From the NCBI GenBank assembly GCA_016190055.1, contig JACPRH010000028.1, positions 1 through 64,000 on the forward strand: a stretch of DNA of 64,000 nucleotides, in the 5' to 3' direction. The position numbers were made by a program, and so were the translations under genes. Below are positions 52,483-61,255 of the stretch, in pieces. The notes under the pieces were generated by a model. It was not told the origin of the DNA, ran no database searches, and saw only the letters and a program-made list of their open reading frames with translations. How positions within the stretch are numbered: the first letter of the stretch is position 1; each line of letters begins with the position of its first letter. The stretch is from Nitrososphaerota archaeon (GTDB lineage Archaea; Thermoproteota; Nitrososphaeria; Nitrososphaerales; JACPRH01).

Positions 52483-52816
52483 ACGAGATCGTAAGTCAAG
52501 ACGTTTAATCCCCGTGAAGACAAGTTAACGACTCGGTTTTGAGCAACGTAAAGAGGATTCGTTTTAAATTAGCTAATAATAAGGTACCGATATCTTCCTA
52601 GCACGACTTAACGTCAATTAACGTCAATTAACAAAACCCCCAGCAATTGTTAAATGACGTTAACTCCTTTTTGATGAATTGCTGTAAGGTGAGCCGTTGC
52701 TTCTACTTAGATGTGGCGGGATCATCATAGTAGGTTGAATGCTCTATCCGTATTTTCCTCACTAGTGCAGGAGTCAAGATGTCCTTGGATATTTTATGAA
52801 TGAGACAATTCAGCAC
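52483..52816. other. Intergenic region with TTAACGTCA repeats
   Basis: No gene seen. TTAACGTCAA occurs twice in tandem at 52608-52617 and 52618-52627, followed by TTAAC, and in inverted form TGACGTTAA at 52655-52663, separated by a C-rich loop. This can form a hairpin or a set of operator half-sites. One more TTAACGTCA is at about 61665. Confidence 0.5.
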
Positions 52817-53269
52817 TTAAGTTGGTGTGGGGGAACCTGGGATAAAAGAGGATTTTTCCCATTCTCCAAATCTTCTTCGGGAAAGTTTGTGATAAAGGAT
52901 GTCAAGCTTTGGGATAATTTGTCCATAAGCTTTCTCAATTAGGATGTCATCATTATCAAAACGTATTTCGGTAATTTCTCGACTATAGCGTATAACATGT
53001 TGCTTAATCAGTCTAGATGTGGAAGCAGAGTTAGTCTCATAATAGGCTACAATGCTATCGGATGCTCGTCGGATAACCCTATTTGCATAAGCGAGTTCGT
53101 ATGCGACTCCCGTATTATCGGTGTTACCTAGGAATATGAATAAGAGTATGTCTGCTCGCCGGATCCAATACTCGCTCTTAGCAAGATCGTAAGTCATATC
53201 TTCAGGTTGTTCTGGGGGTGATCGGAAATCCAATACAAGCCTGCAGTTCAAAATACCTTTTGTAATCAA
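52817..53269 (-). CDS. Unknown protein, possibly nucleoside deoxyribosyltransferase/SLOG-like, frameshifted at its start
   Basis: A 150-residue frame from a TTG. The block ADILLFIFLGNTDNTGVAYE, continuing LAYA, resembles the DxxxxxxxxxxDxGxxxExGYA motif of nucleoside 2-deoxyribosyltransferase-like (SLOG) proteins. Its true N-terminus seems to lie upstream in another frame: from a TTG at 53388 one reads VRLLILGPYRGGG, and one extra G in the run at 53298-53301 would join this to GSKLKRIRSSLITKG and the rest, giving about 190 residues. So the gene is either broken or misread at a homopolymer. Divergent from a HTH regulator. Function unknown. Confidence 0.5.
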   Translation of the reverse strand: MITKGILNCRLVLDFRSPPEQPEDMTYDLAKSEYWIRRADILLFIFLGNTDNTGVAYELAYANRVIRRASDSIVAYYETNSASTSRLIKQHVIRYSREITEIRFDNDDILIEKAYGQIIPKLDILYHKLSRRRFGEWEKSSFIPGSPTPT

Positions 53270-53421
53270 AGATGATCTAATTCGCTTTAGCTTAGAGCCC
53301 CTCCTCCCCTATATGGCCCTAAGATTAGTAACCTAACCTTTGGAAGTACATTTAGATAACTAGGTGCTTTCGTCCAGTCTGGAGGCAATCTCTTGTAGTC
53401 CTTCGTGTTTTATTTTCGACA

Positions 53422-53456
53422 ACATATATATAGATAGGACGACAGTGATCGTCCTA
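53422..53456 (+). promoter_or_regulatory. TATA box and perfect inverted repeat over the HTH gene start
   Basis: A TATA element ACATATATATAGA (53422-53434) is followed by TAGGACGA-CAGTGA-TCGTCCTA (53435-53456), a perfect 8-bp dyad whose last base is the A of the ATG start codon. It is well placed for autorepression. Confidence 0.7.
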
Positions 53457-53863
53457 TGGAACAGAATGAAGTGCGACTTCATGCAGAGGCAATTGATTTC
53501 CCAGCCCCAATAGTAAATATCATTGAAGCGCTATCTGATCGACAACGCCGCAATCTATTGATTAACTTACAAAAAGAAGGTGATCTATCTTGGACGAACT
53601 TATTGGAACTTACAACGATTAGAAAGGGCACATTAAACCATCATTTGAGCGTACTCGAAGCTGCCGGCCTGATTCGAAACTTCTCCAAAAAAGACCCCAC
53701 AACTCACGACCGTTCATACTATGAGATAACCCCCGTAGCACAAAGAGTGATAGACGGAATCTTTACAGCATTCACACCCAACAATGAGAAACCAAAACCA
53801 GCCTCGGACGCAGCTTTTCGTCGCCACAGCAAGAAAGACCCCAATCGACTACCGAACTTATAG
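53456..53863 (+). CDS. ArsR-like winged-helix regulator
   Basis: A 135-residue DNA-binding protein. Residues 25-95 form a winged helix of the ArsR/MarR-like archaeal type (LSDRQRRNLLINLQKEG, then TIRKGTLNHHLSVLEAAGLI as recognition helix and a wing with RSYYEITPVAQRV). No cysteine pair, so it is not an As sensor of the usual kind. The C-terminal 35 residues are basic and polar. A perfect dyad covers its start, suggesting autoregulation and perhaps control of the divergent deoxyribosyltransferase-like gene. Confidence 0.8.
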   Translation: MEQNEVRLHAEAIDFPAPIVNIIEALSDRQRRNLLINLQKEGDLSWTNLLELTTIRKGTLNHHLSVLEAAGLIRNFSKKDPTTHDRSYYEITPVAQRVIDGIFTAFTPNNEKPKPASDAAFRRHSKKDPNRLPNL

Positions 53864-54493
53864 GCAAGGCTACCAATCCTAGACAGACATCATTCAAAAC
53901 TAAAGCAAAACCAGACCCTAATAATATCACTCTCAAATAAAAACGACCCTATATCTGCCTACCAATTCTACGCAGTTCGAAATACCCGCCTCTTCGACAG
54001 CTTAGACGATCTGCTCTTGGTCAGACTGGAACTTCTCGACTAACCTTTTGCCTATATCTCCTTGCCCTTCACTGCAACGATGTCGGCAGTCCTGCCCCTG
54101 ATCTTAAATTCCCGCTGTACTTTCCAGCCCATGCTGGCAAGATACTTCTCAACCTTTGATGCGACCACCCTCTCAGTGCTCATAATAATCGTATTTCCAC
54201 TTATCGAACGATTGTTCGTCAAATATGAATAGCGGTTTCACTATAACTAATTAACGGTAGTTAGTTAGTCCTAAAGGACGTTCACGCAGAAAATCACAAT
54301 GAAGAACGGAAGGCCCGCTACTCAAGGAGAGCCTGTCCAGTCTGCAGAATCGAGATTTTCAAGATCGGCGCGTAAAATTCTATAGGCCCAATTATTTTTC
54401 TTATCTTCGTCTACTGGAAACTAGAGAGACTGATGCAGCTGTCCACGACTTGCTTTAGAATCTTTAAATAATCCACGGGTTGCGTTGGGAAAT
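53864..54493. other. Gene-poor stretch with an endonuclease-like remnant and ferritin promoter
   Basis: About 630 bases. The only coding trace is a short minus-strand fragment at 54052-54183, listed separately. TTTAAATA at about 54461-54470 is a probable TATA box for the ferritin-like gene. Confidence 0.45.
54052..54183 (-). pseudogene. Remnant of a PD-(D/E)XK endonuclease-like gene
   Basis: A 43-residue frame from ATG 54183 reading MSTERVVASKVEKYLASMGW, then KVQREFKIRGRTADIVAVKG and a stop after KEI. The E...V...L...G..V.RE...RG..ADIVAVKG pattern is the N-terminal half of small archaeal restriction-fold nucleases (Hjc/Mrr-like), in which the catalytic ExK strand should follow next. The following bases in other frames still look weakly coding. 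I read it as decayed. Confidence 0.45.
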
Positions 54494-54913
54494 ATGGCTT
54501 CCCAAAAACTTCTAGGCTTATTAAACGACGCTATCGCCAGAGAATTATCCGTTTCTATCCAGTATATGTGGCAACATGTCATGGCGATAGGTATGAGGAG
54601 CCCTGAGGTTCGAGACAAGCTTCAAGATATTGCGGTCGACGAGATGAAGCATGCTGAGAAGATTGCTGAGCGCCTCGACTATCTAGGCGGAGTTCCAACC
54701 GTCAAACCCACCCCGATCAATGTAGGTGGAAGCATTGAAGAGATGATCAAGCAGGACGCTGCAAAAGAAGAGGACGCAATTCAGCTGTACCGTAAAATCA
54801 TCAAGACCGCGGCTGCAGAAAACGACACCACAACTCGCCTACTCTTCGAAGAAATACTCTCAGACGAGGAAGACCACCACAACGAGTTCACAACCCTCCT
54901 CGAAGCCGAGTGA
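54494..54913 (+). CDS. Ferritin-like / bacterioferritin-family protein
   Basis: A 139-residue four-helix protein. Iron ligands: E in AIARELSVSIQYMW, DEMKHAE (ExxH) and SDEEDHHNEF (ExxH) at the end. It matches the bacterioferritin/DPS-like group that stores iron or destroys peroxide. The ATG at 54494 puts the TATA box TTTAAATA about 25-30 bases upstream; a TTG at 54485 is the alternative. Single gene. Confidence 0.87.
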   Translation: MASQKLLGLLNDAIARELSVSIQYMWQHVMAIGMRSPEVRDKLQDIAVDEMKHAEKIAERLDYLGGVPTVKPTPINVGGSIEEMIKQDAAKEEDAIQLYRKIIKTAAAENDTTTRLLFEEILSDEEDHHNEFTTLLEAE

Positions 54914-54991
54914 AACAGCTAGCAGCTGTAAACACGTAAGTAGGCCGATAGGTAGGCAAGCAAGCGTCCAGTCTTTTGACCCAGTTTCGCA

Positions 54992-55459
54992 TTACGCTTC
55001 TCTCTTGACATCGGATGCCCAGAATAGCTGTGTGCAGGTGCCGTCGCAAGGCTTGTCGTAAGAATTAGACGTAGTGATATTCTCTTGGAACAGTTCGGAT
55101 AGGAAGCCTGTGAGGAAACCTCGCATAAAAAAGCATTCACCAATACTGCTCTTGAAGGAAACATCAAAACAGTTCCTGAGACTGATCTTCCCTGTCTTTC
55201 TCTCCAAGTCAAGCCCTGAGAACTCGATGTCTCCCCAGTGCTGCTCATGCTTAAGATATTCTAGGCGGTGAAGCGCCTTCTCATTGCTGCCAATACTTTC
55301 ATTCAACCGCTTCTGCGCTGACCTTCGTCCAGACTTCTCCCCGACGAGGAAGAAAATAGTGCCTCCTTCACGGCCGAACAGCTCGCTTACAGACTGCGCA
55401 AAGTCTGCGAGCATCTGCTTCCTGAGCGTCACATAATCATCCGAAGAGTCTGGCAGCAT
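54992..55459 (-). CDS. V4R (4-vinyl reductase) domain protein
   Basis: A 155-residue protein. The block ECFFMRGFLTGFLSELF and the terminal PCDGTCTQLFW cysteine pair are the signature of V4R domains, small-molecule binding folds related to heme NO-binding sensors and found in archaea as single-domain proteins. The N-terminal region is helical. It may bind a hydrocarbon or metal; its role is not known. Convergent to the ferritin-like gene. Confidence 0.75.
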   Translation of the reverse strand: MLPDSSDDYVTLRKQMLADFAQSVSELFGREGGTIFFLVGEKSGRRSAQKRLNESIGSNEKALHRLEYLKHEQHWGDIEFSGLDLERKTGKISLRNCFDVSFKSSIGECFFMRGFLTGFLSELFQENITTSNSYDKPCDGTCTQLFWASDVKREA

Positions 55460-55588
55460 CTTCGTCGGTCATTCTCGCCTTCAGAGTTAACTCCTTTTTA
55501 TCTTTTACTTAAACAGGAAATAACTGTAATGTTTGTCCAAAATCGGACAAACAACTCTATTTAGCATTCTCAATCTAATAGGAAATCC

Positions 55589-55798
55589 ATGTCACTGTAT
55601 AAAACCGGCTTCAGAGATGCCTTGGATCTGCTGCATAGACGCATGCAGCAGAGACAGGTATCAGATGTACGAAGTGTGATGCAGGAAATCGAGTCTATGA
55701 ATGCGCGTGTCAAAGATCTCCGCTACCAGGACTTCCAGCTATTGGAGATGCCTCAACCAGTGCTGCAAGCGCTCTTCGGCGTAATCTCAAAGCGATGA
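55589..55798 (+). CDS. Small helical hypothetical protein
   Basis: A 69-residue frame from an ATG 15-25 bases after AT-rich DNA. Predicted mostly alpha-helical (RDALDLLHRRMQQRQVSDVR). No recognised family. Its amino-acid make-up is protein-like and it fills the space between two divergent genes. Confidence 0.5.
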   Translation: MSLYKTGFRDALDLLHRRMQQRQVSDVRSVMQEIESMNARVKDLRYQDFQLLEMPQPVLQALFGVISKR

Positions 55799-56226
55799 AT
55801 ACAATAGAATTGTCAGCGCAGGCTTCTGAGCAATAGACGCAGGAGTAGTGTCCATCATTCACATTTTGGCTAGCTTCTTGAAGAGTTGCCCATGCTTTTT
55901 GAGGGGCGCCTCTATAGCCTTGCTTTTCTTCTCTTCTTCTATCTTTAATTGTTCTTCTGGGTTAACCTCTACCATACCAACCACCTTTAATCTCCTATTG
56001 AGTTCTTTTAGATCTGTCCTTGATCCGTTGACTGCGTAAACTCAAGCACCGTCACCTCTAGATATACTTACGTTAAGGCGCGCTGGTTGTGTCCCTTCTT
56101 CGGGGTATTTGTTAGCCTGTCCCGTTTCGGGTGATGGGTGGTTTTTCGGGGATGTTACTGCTTCATCATCGGAGAATATAGCTAATCACTAGCCTAGAAG
56201 TATAATATAGCACCGCATTTTCTATC
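55799..56226. other. Intergenic with one possible tiny minus-strand gene
   Basis: About 430 bases. The part 55859-55984 holds a possible 41-residue protein, listed separately. In 56080-56170 several GGGT/ACCC-like short runs occur, without a clear hairpin. Nothing else seen. Confidence 0.4.
55859..55984 (-). CDS. Possible tiny lysine-rich protein
   Basis: A 41-residue frame from a GTG (38 from the ATG at 55975): VEVNPEEQLKIEEEKSKAIE continuing with APLKKHGQLFKKLAKM. The frame stays open, and is similarly protein-like, upstream of the GTG for about 20 codons without a start. Charged and helical. It could be a real small protein or the tail of a decayed one. Confidence 0.3.
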   Translation of the reverse strand: MVGMVEVNPEEQLKIEEEKKSKAIEAPLKKHGQLFKKLAKM

Positions 56227-56449
56227 ATGGTGAGGCGGAAGAATTACAGATCAAGAAAAGTCAACTGAACACATCCTGATAGAGGATCACGTTAAGCCGG
56301 GCCTAGGGCTTCGAGGTGCTATTCACAGGGTAGCTGTACTCAAGGACGGATGGCTAGAATGCGATTGCGCAACCTATGCTAGAGATAACAGATGCAAACA
56401 CACAGCAGAGGCAAGACAAGAGCTAAGAGAGAGGCGATATTACGGCTAA
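56227..56449 (+). pseudogene. SWIM-type zinc-finger small protein, frameshifted
   Basis: From ATG 56227 the frame reads MVRRKNYRSRKV and stops. Removing one A from the AAAA run near 56252-56256 gives a continuous protein of about 73 residues with WLECDCATYARDNRCKH, a CxCx(n)CxH SWIM zinc finger, and a basic helical end. In the unaltered sequence the zinc-finger frame has no start codon. Either a single-base mutation or a homopolymer sequencing error. Its stop overlaps the convergent beta-helix gene. Confidence 0.5.
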
Positions 56450-58284
56450 TCTCGGGTGTATGTGACCGATTCTCTTCCACCTATCCATATGCTGTAGCGT
56501 GTGCTGTTGCTGTAGATGATGCTGCCCAAATGGGTGACTTGGACATCTTTCACAGCTGATGAGTACATGTTTTGCCTGAAGGTGATGGTGTTGCTGTTCC
56601 CGGGCACGATGTATTTCGATATGTCCAGCGTGTAGCTGGCATAGGTCTTGACGTTATGCGGAGAATAACTTGTAGGTAATGTGTATGCCACTTGATCGTT
56701 GACGAGTATAGAGACTTCACCCCTGTTGTTGTAGTCGTAGCCCTGAAATGCCAGCGTAAACGGTGAAGTACTGAAGCTGTAGGTGACTGATTCTCTTCCG
56801 CCTATCCACAGATTGTAGTTGGTGCTGTTGCTGTAGAGTGTAGTAGTGGTAGCAGTGCTTGAGTTCTCGATCACTAAGTTCCTTACGCCTGATGAGTATA
56901 TGTTCTGCTTGAAGGTAAGTGTGTTCATACCCGCCACCACATACTCGGATATATCCAGAGCGTAGTTGGCGAATAGGTTGTTGTTATGTGGTGAGTAGGT
57001 AGTGGGTAGGACTGCAACCTGTTGGTTGTTGACAAGTATGGATACCTCGTCTTGATTATCGTAGTCATAGCCTTGGAAGGTCAAAGTAATAACTCCGGAT
57101 TTCAACCAGCCGTTCATCCTTGTCCAAGGAAGGCTATCGTTTCCTCCGCTGAATACGTAGGGTGCATCGCAGAAGCCGTTATTGTTGGTGTCGATGCAGC
57201 CTTCTGCAGGTGTGTCATAGTTGCTCCAGTAGTTGCCGCCAATGGGTAGTGGCAAGTTGAATAAATCGCCGAGTCCTCTGTCTTCAAAATAAACTTGGGT
57301 TGGGTTGCTGATGAAGTTGTTGTGGTAGATCTTGCTGTAACTGGGAAAGAGGAACCAGACTCCATAGTTGTTATTCGATATGTTATTGTCGGTTAAGGTG
57401 TTGTTGGAACCTTGGATGAGGATTCCGATGTTGTTGTTGGAGACGACATTGCCCTTTAGGCTGTTGTTGCTACTCCAGATTCGGATTCCATCGCGGTTGT
57501 TGTTTGAGACGCTGTTACTGGTTAAGGTGTTATTTTCAGAAGAAAAGATGTAGATTCCGTAGTCATTGTCTGAGACGGCGTTGCCGGTGACGGTGTTGTG
57601 ATTGGATGAAGAAGTAAGGAGGATTCCATCTGTGTTATTCGAGATTGTGTTGCTAGTTATGGTGTTCCCCTTGGAAATTGTAAGCCAGAGTCCTCTCCCG
57701 CCGTTGTTTATGATTGTATTGCCAGTTACGGTGGTGCTGTCACATGCGGTGTCGAGGAAGACTCCGTTGCCGTTATTCGAGATAATGTTACCGGTTACAG
57801 TGTTGCCACTGGTAATGTGAAGATAGATTCCGTATTGGAGGTTATTCCTAATGGTGTTGCTGGCTATAGTGTTGTTACGGGAGCCCACGCCAACCCCGAT
57901 TCCATTCCATTCATTATTTGTGATAGTGTTGCCAATTATGTCGTTGTTATTGGAATACCCACCAACGGAGACCCCGGTTGCAAAATTCTTAATCTTCAAG
58001 TTCTTGACGGTAACGCCTGTTCTTTCGGAGAGAGATACGCCAACCCCGCTGTTATTCCCTGTTACGGTGTATCCGTTGCCGTCGAGGGTGATGTTGTCTG
58101 CGGCTATTATGATGTTGCCGTAATGATCCTCTGTGAGAACTGTGTTAGAGGTTATGGTTAAGGTGCCTGTTGTGGCGGCCTGTGCAGCAGGCAGGTTAAA
58201 CGCCGCTATGCTCAAAATTAGCAGAGTGGCAGCAACAATAATGCTGATTACTGTTACAGAAATAGAGATATGTACCTTGTTCAT
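56446..58284 (-). CDS. Large secreted right-handed beta-helix (NosD-like) surface protein
   Basis: A 612-residue exported protein. Residues 4-38 form a signal peptide. Residues 60-330 are about ten PbH1 beta-helix turns with repeated GNTI.NN / N.I..N..GI asparagine ladders, as in NosD and surface carbohydrate-binding proteins. A short loop DTNNNGFCDAPY looks calcium-binding. The end has two tandem modules of about 95 residues (FQGYDYDNQDEVSILVNNQQ and FQGYDYNNRGEVSILVNDQ). Probably cell-surface adhesion or glycan-related. The ATG at 58284 is preferred over that at 58308. Confidence 0.82.
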   Translation of the reverse strand: MNKVHISISVTVISIIVAATLLILSIAAFNLPAAQAATTGTLTITSNTVLTEDHYGNIIIAADNITLDGNGYTVTGNNSGVGVSLSERTGVTVKNLKIKNFATGVSVGGYSNNNDIIGNTITNNEWNGIGVGVGSRNNTIASNTIRNNLQYGIYLHITSGNTVTGNIISNNGNGVFLDTACDSTTVTGNTIINNGGRGLWLTISKGNTITSNTISNNTDGILLTSSSNHNTVTGNAVSDNDYGIYIFSSENNTLTSNSVSNNNRDGIRIWSSNNSLKGNVVSNNNIGILIQGSNNTLTDNNISNNNYGVWFLFPSYSKIYHNNFISNPTQVYFEDRGLGDLFNLPLPIGGNYWSNYDTPAEGCIDTNNNGFCDAPYVFSGGNDSLPWTRMNGWLKSGVITLTFQGYDYDNQDEVSILVNNQQVAVLPTTYSPHNNNLFANYALDISEYVVAGMNTLTFKQNIYSSGVRNLVIENSSTATTTTLYSNSTNYNLWIGGRESVTYSFSTSPFTLAFQGYDYNNRGEVSILVNDQVAYTLPTSYSPHNVKTYASYTLDISKYIVPGNSNTITFRQNMYSSAVKDVQVTHLGSIIYSNSTRYSIWIGGRESVTYTRD

Positions 58285-58513
58285 TGTAACTTCTTGAGAT
58301 ATTGGCACAATGAGATAAATAAATCAACAAGGTCAATGCCTTTTGACTTATATATTTTTGTTTGAATGGAAATATAGAAGATATTGTCTCTTCGTTGTTC
58401 TGCTTCGTCATCAAATGATGACGACTAGGGTAAGTATGCTCTACTCGGAGATGAACTGGAGCCACCGTATTTTGATTAACTGATAAGTATCAGTTGAAGG
58501 GAAGGGCGTAGAT

Positions 58514-59029
58514 ATGAGCGATGATGCGTTTAGGCTGATGGATTACGCTACCTTTCTCAAGCACAGGTATTTCGATGCCTTGGCGAAGCTGTCTTGGGAT
58601 GAGTTGGTTCGGAACAGGGATGCGAGCTTCAGCTCTATGCGGGATGTGTTCTTGCATATTGTTAATGTGGAGGACTCTTACATCAACTATATTCTTGCGA
58701 AGAAGGGCGGCAAGTATACTCCTTACGATTTCAGCAAGTTCAGCGGCCTAGATGCGATCAGGATGCAGATGAATGAAGTTGAAGCCAAGACGAAGGGATG
58801 TCTATCATCCATTACTGCGGAGGAGCTTGCAGCTCAGTATGAATGGACGAGGTTTGATGGCACCGCTATGCGGGGCCGTGGTGAAGACATAATCACTCAT
58901 CTGGTCTTAGAGCAGATTCATCACATTGGAGAGTTGATTTGTCTGCTTTGGCAGATAAACGTCGAGCCTCCTCACATCGGTTGGCTCCAATATCTCAGCC
59001 AAACAACACCTGCTCACGTTAAAGGATAG
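58514..59029 (+). CDS. DinB-family four-helix metal-binding protein
   Basis: A 171-residue DinB/YfiT-type protein: helix-bundle with the metal-ligand histidines in RDVFLHIVNVEDSYI and in EQIHHIGELI, the usual three-His site. Members act as thiol-dependent transferases or metal hydrolases of unknown substrate. Its gene is followed after 7 bases by VKOR. Confidence 0.82.
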   Translation: MSDDAFRLMDYATFLKHRYFDALAKLSWDELVRNRDASFSSMRDVFLHIVNVEDSYINYILAKKGGKYTPYDFSKFSGLDAIRMQMNEVEAKTKGCLSSITAEELAAQYEWTRFDGTAMRGRGEDIITHLVLEQIHHIGELICLLWQINVEPPHIGWLQYLSQTTPAHVKG

Positions 59030-59036
59030 TTAGTGG

Positions 59037-59477
59037 TTGGTGGGGTGTAGAGGGTCGTTGGATACTTGGACTAAGGTGTTGTTTGTTCTTTGTGTTGTTG
59101 GTATTGTTGTTTCTGCGTATCTTGCTTCTGATTCGATTTATCCTACGGTGGCTAGTATTTGTCCTTCGGGTGGTATTCTTAACTGTGAGAAGGTTACTTC
59201 GAGTCCGTATAGTTACTTTTACGGGGTGCCTGTTGCTTTCATCGCGATTTTCTGGTTTGCCGCGATGTTGTGGCTGGGTGTGAAGAAGCCTTCGTTCTAC
59301 GTGTATGTGGTGTTTCCGCTTTGGCTCGCAGGAGCGATTTTCGCAGGCTACTTGATTTACGTTGAACTCTTCGTGCTCCACGCTATCTGCTTGTACTGCA
59401 CAATCGCCCATGTAGCGGGACTGCTGCTCATAGTGCCCATATTGGCGATGTTAATGGGCGACGATGTTGATGTTTGA
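59037..59477 (+). CDS. Vitamin K epoxide reductase (VKOR) family thiol oxidase
   Basis: A 146-residue four-helix membrane protein. The VKOR signatures are [16 protein letters not shown] (loop cysteines) and [14 protein letters not shown] (active CXXC at the end). It reoxidises a partner disulfide-former using quinone, in the manner of DsbB. TTG start; a second TTG at 59058 is possible. Its 3' end overlaps the convergent DUF929 gene, which encodes the likely partner with CPFC motif. Confidence 0.85.
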   Translation: MVGCRGSLDTWTKVLFVLCVVGIVVSAYLASDSIYPTVASICPSGGILNCEKVTSSPYSYFYGVPVAFIAIFWFAAMLWLGVKKPSFYVYVVFPLWLAGAIFAGYLIYVELFVLHAICLYCTIAHVAGLLLIVPILAMLMGDDVDV

Positions 59478-60301
59478 GATGGGGTGTGGTAGGCGATTGG
59501 GAATGCTGCGCAGATGTTTGACGGTTGTCCGCCGTTGATTTTGCAGATGTAGGCGGTTATTGCGTTAGCTGCCCGTTTTATCGCTACGCCTGCCTGAGAG
59601 TTTGAGTCAAGATCATTCAGCACTTGGGTCCAGTTCTTCGGGTTTCTATCTCCAGGAGGATCTTGGTAGAAGTAGTCGTTAGAGATTGTTGCGCCCGGCA
59701 GAACGTATCTGTTGTCGAAGTTGATGAACGGTATACCTCCTCCGAACTGATTCACTACTGACGAATAGTTTTCGGGTACTGTCTGCATCGGTGTCCCGAC
59801 CCTATCAGCGGTCTCGTAGGGTTTGAAGACCAGGTACGGGCTGGTGTAGCTGCTGCGCACGAACGTGAACGTAGGTATATTCGCATACCTCTCATTGCTG
59901 CTAGACGCCGTATACTCCAAGCCGGAGAAGTTACCGAAACGCATCAACGCGATAATCAACGGCCACCTCTCAACAGCACAGAACGGACAATAATCTGCGC
60001 CGATATAGATCACAACCGGCTTACCGTCCTGAGAGAACGGGGTGCCCTGATACGCCTGAATCCTAGAAAGCGTCGACGAATCACTTGCCCCATACGGTTG
60101 AGCTGCAGCCCGCTCCAACGCCGAATACACCTCAGCCGAAACCGGCTTACCAAGCTGCGCATCCAGCGGATTCTTACTACTCATACTAAAGTAAAGACCA
60201 ATAGCAACAACCAGCACCACCGCCACAACCACTGATAGATACATTACCCGTCTAATCATCTTCTTCCGCTGCCGTTGCTGCTGCCTCTGTTTCTGCTTCA
60301 T
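59357..60301 (-). CDS. DUF929 thioredoxin-fold membrane-anchored oxidoreductase
   Basis: A 314-residue protein. The start is a lysine/glutamine-rich cytoplasmic segment, then one membrane helix ([15 protein letters not shown]), then a thioredoxin-like outer domain with [18 protein letters not shown], a CXXC active site. This is the DUF929 family known from archaea. It probably forms disulfides in exported proteins, being recharged by VKOR. The last 40 codons lie opposite the VKOR 3' end, an overlap of 121 bases. ATG at 60301; a TTG at 60340 is alternative. Confidence 0.85.
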   Translation of the reverse strand: MKQKQRQQQRQRKKMIRRVMYLSVVVAVVLVVAIGLYFSMSSKNPLDAQLGKPVSAEVYSALERAAAQPYGASDSSTLSRIQAYQGTPFSQDGKPVVIYIGADYCPFCAVERWPLIIALMRFGNFSGLEYTASSSNERYANIPTFTFVRSSYTSPYLVFKPYETADRVGTPMQTVPENYSSVVNQFGGGIPFINFDNRYVLPGATISNDYFYQDPPGDRNPKNWTQVLNDLDSNSQAGVAIKRAANAITAYICKINGGQPSNICAAFPIAYHTPSQTSTSSPINIANMGTMSSSPATWAIVQYKQIAWSTKSST

Positions 60302-60358
60302 CCTCTGGTTCTCACCTTCGTTTGTCGAGCTTCGAAGCAATAATAATGTTACTAATTT

Positions 60359-60586
60359 ATGGGTTCTGCTTTGTTATCCGGTGATAACGGGGTGCGAGTG
60401 AGCGTGCATCACCCGAAGATGAAACAAAACCCCCGTGTTTTAGTGATCTTATATTATGTTCTACTTTCCGTCCGATGGTTGCCTCTAGGTAATGACGCTA
60501 TCATTGACAAAGATGTAACTCTGTACGGATTCAGGATCTATATTGGGGATACCCTACATTTAATTGCAAATTACGATGACTATTAG
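60359..60586 (+). CDS. Possible small single-helix membrane protein
   Basis: A 75-residue frame from ATG with one hydrophobic segment ([18 protein letters not shown]) and an acidic end. It lies between the DUF929 gene and the endonuclease-like gene, ending 8 bases before the latter, on the same strand. No family recognised. Confidence 0.35.
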   Translation: MGSALLSGDNGVRVSVHHPKMKQNPRVLVILYYVLLSVRWLPLGNDAIIDKDVTLYGFRIYIGDTLHLIANYDDY

Positions 60587-60594
60587 TTTATCAG

Positions 60595-61035
60595 ATGAAA
60601 TTACTCCGTTCATTAATTTCAATTATCTTCTCACCAAGGAATGAATACGGAACCGATTGTGTGACCCTTCAAGGGGAGAGGGTTAAGAGTAAAGCTGAAA
60701 AGATGATAGCGGATTACTTCTATCGAAATAATATCCGATATGAGTATGAGAAAGTAGCGAAGACTAATGCGTGGATTTTCAAGGAAAAGATAAGCAGACC
60801 AGACTTTTACCTGCCAAATTACGATGTCTATGTTGAATACTGGGGCATGATAGATGTAGCGGACAAGCGCAAGAAGTCTGAGTATCAACGGAATATGCGC
60901 TGGAAGATGGCGCAGTACCATCAGAATAATATCAGGTTCGTTTCGCTCTACCCATCCAACCTAGAAAATTTGGACTGGATATTCCGAGCAAAATTCAAAG
61001 CAGCTTCGGGCACCGACCTCCCAATGAGACGCTAA
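60595..61035 (+). CDS. PD-(D/E)XK nuclease-like protein
   Basis: A 146-residue protein. SKAEKMIADYFYRNNIRYEYE (helix with catalytic-type Glu), ISRPDFYLPNYDVYVEYWG (D and ExW, the PD-(D/E)xK strands) and a C-terminal YQRNMRWKMAQYHQNNIRF helix form the arrangement of DUF559/helicase-associated endonuclease folds. Substrate unknown; may act in DNA repair or defence. It follows the small membrane frame closely. No other defence genes are visible next to it. Confidence 0.75.
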   Translation: MKLLRSLISIIFSPRNEYGTDCVTLQGERVKSKAEKMIADYFYRNNIRYEYEKVAKTNAWIFKEKISRPDFYLPNYDVYVEYWGMIDVADKRKKSEYQRNMRWKMAQYHQNNIRFVSLYPSNLENLDWIFRAKFKAASGTDLPMRR

Positions 61036-61171
61036 CGCCCCAAGAACATAAGTGCTCCAAATAATCGGAAACTCCCCTCATCTTGATCCCAGTAGAACTG
61101 TCAAGCCTCCATTTGCTAGCGTCTGCAGATTATTTACGAGCAACCTTCAACTTTACAGAGCCTTGAGGAGT

Positions 61172-61255
61172 AAAGAAGATATTACCTCTACATTTTTGCA
61201 TAGCTAATAATAAATGGGTGCCTGAATAAGACGGGTACCCTTCACATCTTTTTCT
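61172..61255 (+). repeat. Repeat A, copy 1 (hairpin with T tract)
   Basis: About 84 bases matching 63161-63240 (AAAGAAGAT, ACCTCTAC, TTTTTGCATAGCTAATAA, AATGGGTGC, GAATAAG, ACCCTTCAC, CTTTTTCT). The 3' half forms a stem GGGTGCC / GGTACCC followed by a T tract, like a terminator or small RNA end. It starts 137 bases after the stop of the nuclease-like gene. Confidence 0.7.
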
